64,000 nucleotides of DNA from JBIOJM01 sp044450785 (GTDB lineage: Bacteria; Planctomycetota; Planctomycetia; Isosphaerales; Isosphaeraceae), in the NCBI GenBank assembly GCA_044450785.1, contig JBIOJM010000005.1, positions 1 to 64,000 of the forward strand, read 5' to 3'. The notes under the pieces are model-generated. The model was not told the origin of the DNA and ran no database searches. It saw nothing but the letters and a program-made list of their open reading frames with translations. The position numbers and the translations under genes were made by a program. Of the stretch, positions 60,245 to 64,000 are shown piece by piece. How positions within the stretch are numbered: position 1 is the stretch's first letter; each line of letters opens with the position of its first letter.

Positions 60245-62090
60245 TTACTTAGGCATCAACTCCGGCCAGCGAACAACCAACACCTCCTTTCCGTCTCCGA
60301 TCTCGAACGGCAAAGAGCGGGCGGATTCGCCCCGACTCTTCGACGTCGCCTGAACGCGATAGCGGCCATGCGGTACGTTCGCGACCGCGAAGAGACCCTC
60401 GTCATCAGCGCTGAACGACCACAGGACCCGCTGGTCGCGGCTTTCGAGCAGGACAAGTTGCAAAATCGATTTGGGGTCAGCACCGATCAAGCTGCCCGTC
60501 ACGCGGTGCGGGTGCAGGGTCAGCTCGCGCCAAACCTCGCGCTGGAGGAACCCGACGCCGAAATAGTCGAAGCTGCGCATCGCGCGGTCCTCCCCCGGCG
60601 GCGCGGCGAAGACGAAGTACGGCTCATTGCCCGGCACGTCCAGGAACCGGAAGAACCCCTGATCGTCGGTCTCGACTCGCCGCACGTACTTGCGGAAGTT
60701 GTACGTGTTCTGCAGGAAGACCCCGGCCTTGACGGCCGGTAGACCGCTCTCCCACTTCACGAATCCCATCACCTGCCTGCTCTCGGGCTCGTCGAGGTCC
60801 ACCTTGCTCCACAGCCGGACGTCCTGGGCTGCTGTCCAACCGGGACGGACGGCAACCCCCGCCGCGAACGTCACCCGGCCGAAGAGGTCGAGCGCTCGCA
60901 CCCGGTAAGACCCCGCGGGGAGGCCGTCCACCTCAAACTCCGAGGCTTCGCTGGTCCATCCCAGCCGGGGACCGGCCGTCCGCGACTCTACCAGCACCGG
61001 CAGGAATGGGTGTGGCGCAAAGCCACGGGCGATGCCCGTGGCCGGTCTGGTGGACTCTAGAAGGGGGGGGGGTATGGACAAGGAACGCGGGCGGAGTAAG
61101 CCACGACGGCCAGCCAAACGGCGCCTCGCGCCAGAACAGGGGCACCGGCGACATGGCCGCGTAGAAGAGCCGCTCCTCGGTCGACGGCTCAAAACGCCAG
61201 GGCTCGAGCCCGGCCGCCTCCGGCAGGTCGTACCGGAGCACCGGCATTTCATTGCCGGAGAGCACGACCTCGGCGGAGCGATCCAGATCGTAGCGGCCGA
61301 TGATCTTCAATGGCGACGCGTCGTCGGGCCCGGCGGTGGCGATCAGCCCCTTGCGGAACGGCCCGCCGACGCGGCGGAACTCCACGGACCGGCTGGCCGG
61401 CGGCACGCTCGCCGTCTCGAGGCTCGGCCACCACCGCTGGGGGATCAAGTACAGCCGCATCGGCGTCTTTGCCGGCGTCTTGAGCCGCACCGTGAGTTTC
61501 GCGAAGCGGGCGAGCGTGACGTCGAGCTGGGCGCCCAGGCCGTCCTGCACGACCACGAGGTCCTTGACCGCCGGCGCCAGGTCCCGGCCCGGCGCCGAGT
61601 AGAAGAGCGTCCGACCGCCGACGGGGAGATGCGGGAGCTCGTACTGGCCGCGTTCGTCGGTTCGGGTTTCGGCCTCGATCGGCAGCGTCCATGTCGACGG
61701 CGCCGGTGGATCGGCCTTCGCCAGCTCGACGAGGCTTTCCAGCTTCACGCAGCGGACCAATGCCTGGGCGATGGTGCTGCCGTCCGCATCGGTCACCCGG
61801 CCGCGGATGGCGCGGAAGCGGTCGCGATGATAGACCTCTTCCGGGATGTGATGGCACGCCTTGTGGTGCGCCCGCCACGTTTCGTTCGACTGGCTGCCGG
61901 CGCCACTCGCCAGCGACAAGAGTACGAGTACCGGGATCGCCACGGCGATGAAGGCCGAGGCCGCGATCAACGCGCCGGCCGCCATCCGCCGCGAGATCGG
62001 CTCACAGGACCCAGTGATCGCACGGAGTACGCTCACGGGAGACCCGCCAGAAGTCTTGATCCGACCGCCACACAAAGAGGGGATCTGCAC
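60245..62090 (-). pseudogene. Carboxypeptidase-regulatory-like membrane/secreted protein with a frameshift at a G10 run
   Basis: Two overlapping minus-strand frames belong together. The upstream frame (GTG 62090, about 340 meaningful residues) has a membrane/signal segment (AAGALIAASAFIAVAIPVLV) and Ig-like units (FRAIRGRVTDADGSTIAQAL). The downstream frame (to 60245) carries more Ig-like CarboxypepD_reg units (GLPAGSYRVRALDLFGRV, FFRFLDVPGNEPYFVFAA). The change of frame coincides with the C10 (plus-strand G10) run at 61063-61072. Whether this is a sequencing artefact, slippage or phase variation cannot be decided here. If repaired, the product is about 615 residues and envelope-exposed. Confidence 0.6.
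61063..61072. repeat. Homopolymer of ten G
   Basis: The run sits at the junction between the two frames of the carboxypeptidase-regulatory-like gene. Length changes of one or two bases would restore or break the frame. Confidence 0.75.
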
Positions 62091-62279
62091 GACCGACAGC
62101 CTTGATGGGTGGCAAACACCATGATTAGACCGGTGCGGATCAGCTTAGTCAAGCGTCTTCTGAGAATTTCGATGTGAGGCCGCCGCACGGCCTCGATACC
62201 AAAGGACGCAAGCGCGACGAACGCCGGGCGATCAACCAAACGTGAAAGCCCGTTCGCACCCGTCGCACACTGATCGCCA

Positions 62280-62600
62280 TCAGTGGACCTTCGCCTCCTC
62301 GGATTCGTCACGGGCCGGAAACCGCTGGAGCATTGCCCCACGACCCACCACCTTTTCGGTGCCGTCGAGCTCCACCGGCAGGAAGTCAGTGAAATCCTCG
62401 TATCCGTTCTCGGTGATCACGATGAGGTCCTCGTAGCGATAATAGAACCGCTCTTCCGGCACGCGAAGCCGCGGGTCGATCGAGACGACATGGCCGGGCT
62501 TGAGGACGCCGCGGGCATAGCCTCCGTCGTCGTGCACGGCCATGCCGACCGGATGAGAAAAGACCCCTCCGCCCGAATTGCCAAGGCGCTGTCAGGACTA
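62280..62600 (-). pseudogene. C-terminal fragment of an M24 metallopeptidase (Xaa-Pro aminopeptidase-like)
   Basis: The frame reads GGVFSHPVGMAVHDDGG, then LKPGHVVSIDPRLRVPEER, then ITENGYEDFT. These are the C-terminal metal-binding His and the closing segment (G-x-V-x-S-I-E/D-P, then V-T-x-x-G) of M24 'pita-bread' peptidases. The N-terminal domain and the first metal ligands are absent upstream, so it is a decayed gene. Confidence 0.65.
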
Positions 62601-63114
62601 GCTTGAACCAAAGAAGCGCGGCGGGGGGAGAAGCGGTGTGGACGACGGCAATCTGCCCGGTTGCGGCGGTTCTTCACGCAGGCGAGGGTAGTCCTGGCCG
62701 TGTACGCTGCGTTCGCGACGCTGTTGGCCGCGGCGCCGCGCCGAGGGGACGCTCGGCAAAACAGTGCTCAGGCCGATCGCCAAGGCATTGCGAGCATAGT
62801 CGAAGACCACTATGAGGTCCGGGCGCTATCGTGGCGGCGCGGATCGTGATCGCGGTGCGCGCGAAGGAGCCGGGTAAGACCATGCGGAGTCGAGGTCATC
62901 CCGGATGAGACCGGTTTGGACGCGGGAAATGTCGCTTGCGGCTCCGGCGCAATCATGCATGCCCAGCGGAATTCCGATCGACAACGCAACCGCCTCGGGG
63001 CTGCCTGGATCCAAAACTCGATTTGCGTGGGCTCGAGCGACTTGCTGGAATCAAATCAGCCGCGGCGATCGTGGTCGTGAGCGCGTTCATTTCCCGCGAT
63101 GGGGTCGCCGGCCG
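62601..63114. other. Gene-free interval
   Basis: Only short overlapping frames occur. A plus frame from 62661 begins like a signal peptide (RRFFTQARVVLAVYAAF) but stops after 62 codons without a recognisable mature protein. No terminator or repeat was found. Confidence 0.35.
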
Positions 63115-64000
63115 TCAGGCGTTCCAGATCTGAACCTGGGTCACACTTTGCCCCGACTGGTCGGACGTGGCTGCTGCCCAGGCACTCATGGCCTGGAGCA
63201 GGCTCTCGAACGTCGACGCGCTCAGCGAGCCGATCCCGCTGGTTGAGGTCGGACCGGTCGAGCTGATCTGCTGGCCGTTGACGAACACCTGAACGTGAGA
63301 CGTCGTGGTCACGATCGTCGTCGTGGTCGGCGCCGGCGTGGAGGAAACCGAGGATGACGGGGTCGTTTGAGCCGTCACGGAAACGGAGGGCGACGGTGTG
63401 ACCGGGCCTGGCGTACTCGCGGGCTGACTCGGCTGCGGGATCAGGCTCGCGGCCTTGGGGATGTCGAGCTCGCCGATCGTGATGCCGGTTACAGGGTCGT
63501 TCACCGGGTCGGAGCCTTGCTGGAGCCAGGATTTGATCTGGTCGACCGTCGGCAGAGCCCCGAATCGCGACTGGTAGATCTCCTGGAGCAAGCTGACGGC
63601 ACCGGTCGTGAGCGCCGTCGCGAAGCTGGTTCCTTCCACGGTGGCGGTCCCCGAGTCGCCCGTGGGCGCGGTCAACCCCTGCCCGGGTGCCGCGATGGTG
63701 GTGGCCGAGGCACCCCCGATCGCCGTGCCCAACCGTTGGGCGTTGGAGAGGAGATTGCCCGAGAGGTCGGTTGCCGTCACGCTGATCGTGCCGGCAACGA
63801 TTGCGGCGAACCCCTCACCCTGCATCCCGTTGAAGCTATTGCCGGTCGCGGCGACGACGGGGATGTCGAGCGCCGTGAGCTGTCCGATCAATCCGGTGAT
63901 CTGCTGGCCGGCTCCGCCGTCGTTGGCGAACCAATTCTGCGCATAGTTTCCACCGTCGGCCAACGACATATTGATCGCGGTGATATGGTACTGCTCGTGA
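63115..64000 (-). CDS. Subtilisin-family (S8) serine protease, C-terminal part
   Basis: The gene runs off the window. The visible part contains the oxyanion-hole Asn in DIPVVAATGNSFNGM and the catalytic Ser in GTSFATALTTGAVSLLQEIY, so it is an S8 peptidase lacking here only its N-terminal Asp/His half. A Pro/Ser/Thr-rich linker (PSQPASTPGPVTPSPSV) follows. The C-terminal 90 residues contain FVNGQQI and GIGSLSASTFESL. It is likely secreted and may be part of a larger surface protein. Confidence 0.75.
   Translation of the reverse strand, partial: HEQYHITAINMSLADGGNYAQNWFANDGGAGQQITGLIGQLTALDIPVVAATGNSFNGMQGEGFAAIVAGTISVTATDLSGNLLSNAQRLGTAIGGASATTIAAPGQGLTAPTGDSGTATVEGTSFATALTTGAVSLLQEIYQSRFGALPTVDQIKSWLQQGSDPVNDPVTGITIGELDIPKAASLIPQPSQPASTPGPVTPSPSVSVTAQTTPSSSVSSTPAPTTTTIVTTTSHVQVFVNGQQISSTGPTSTSGIGSLSASTFESLLQAMSAWAAATSDQSGQSVTQVQIWNA

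Noticed and set aside
61032..62105. Plus-strand frame of 357 codons opposite the carboxypeptidase-regulatory-like gene
   Set aside because: Arg/Gly-rich composition without motifs; the minus strand has Ig-like units.
1..64000. rRNA, tRNA or riboswitch genes
   Set aside because: I saw no conserved rRNA blocks, no tRNA-like cloverleaf with CCA-adjacent acceptor and no known riboswitch core. A computed covariance-model search would be needed to exclude small RNAs.

Overview
The window is high-GC DNA that looks like a planctomycete, probably from the Isosphaeraceae/Gemmata side of the phylum. The signs are giant secreted repeat proteins with an N-terminal motif of the planctomycete LEPR-XLL type, eukaryote-like Ser/Thr kinases fused to STAND or TPR modules, BNR and glycoside-hydrolase-like secreted enzymes, a formylglycine-generating-enzyme-like domain and many paralogous extracellular proteins. 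This assignment is inferred from content. No rRNA or tRNA gene was seen.

Layout. 0.2-3.1 kb: secreted BNR protein, remnants of a cytochrome b/oxidoreductase pair, and a complete Phd/VapC-type toxin-antitoxin module with its own promoter and palindromic operator. 3.1-4.0 kb: no gene. 4.0-7.3 kb: small conserved-looking protein, a two-part glycosyltransferase and a polysaccharide deacetylase, which fit glycan assembly. 7.3-12.0 kb: one very large Ser/Thr kinase-STAND NTPase-membrane segment-FGE-like protein. 12.1-17.0 kb: a compact minus-strand operon of a CHAT protease, a CHAT-like protein without the catalytic His/Cys motifs, a helical protein and a C25-like (gingipain/caspase-fold) protease. 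17.5-19.6 kb: an internally shortened ATPase, a broken TOPRIM-like partner, a small acidic protein and a HEPN protein. The stretch from 7 to 20 kb resembles a defence or conflict island and is the best candidate here for an undescribed system.

19.7-23.3 kb: SDR-like protein, ACT-domain protein, acyl-CoA-dehydrogenase-like protein and a DUF2325-like protein, all on the plus strand and perhaps one unit. 23.3-25.9 kb: remnants (ceramidase-like fragment, enolase-superfamily N-terminus) around a secreted glycoside-hydrolase-like protein. 26-45.6 kb: a zinc-finger-like/kinase/TPR protein followed by two giant secreted proteins, a 2,659-residue FG-GAP protein carrying a lectin-like domain and a 2,598-residue beta-helix protein made of five tandem modules. 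A three-hairpin REP-like element lies between the giants and an intrinsic terminator follows the second.

46-52 kb: secreted protein, acylphosphatase, orphan ABC-2 permease, an ABC exporter whose ATPase motifs are almost all degenerate, and a classical SDR. 52-57.7 kb: two large paralogous membrane proteins with GIFT/DUF4350-like domains, one with an exosortase-like core. 57.8-62.1 kb: three secreted proteins on the minus strand, one an unusual Cys-Ser repeat protein and one split by a frameshift at a run of ten G. 62.3-64 kb: an M24 peptidase fragment and the C-terminal part of a subtilisin-family protease that continues beyond the window.

A recurring feature is decay by internal deletion. 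At least seven gene fragments are recognisable, several keeping both ends of the original gene but not the middle.
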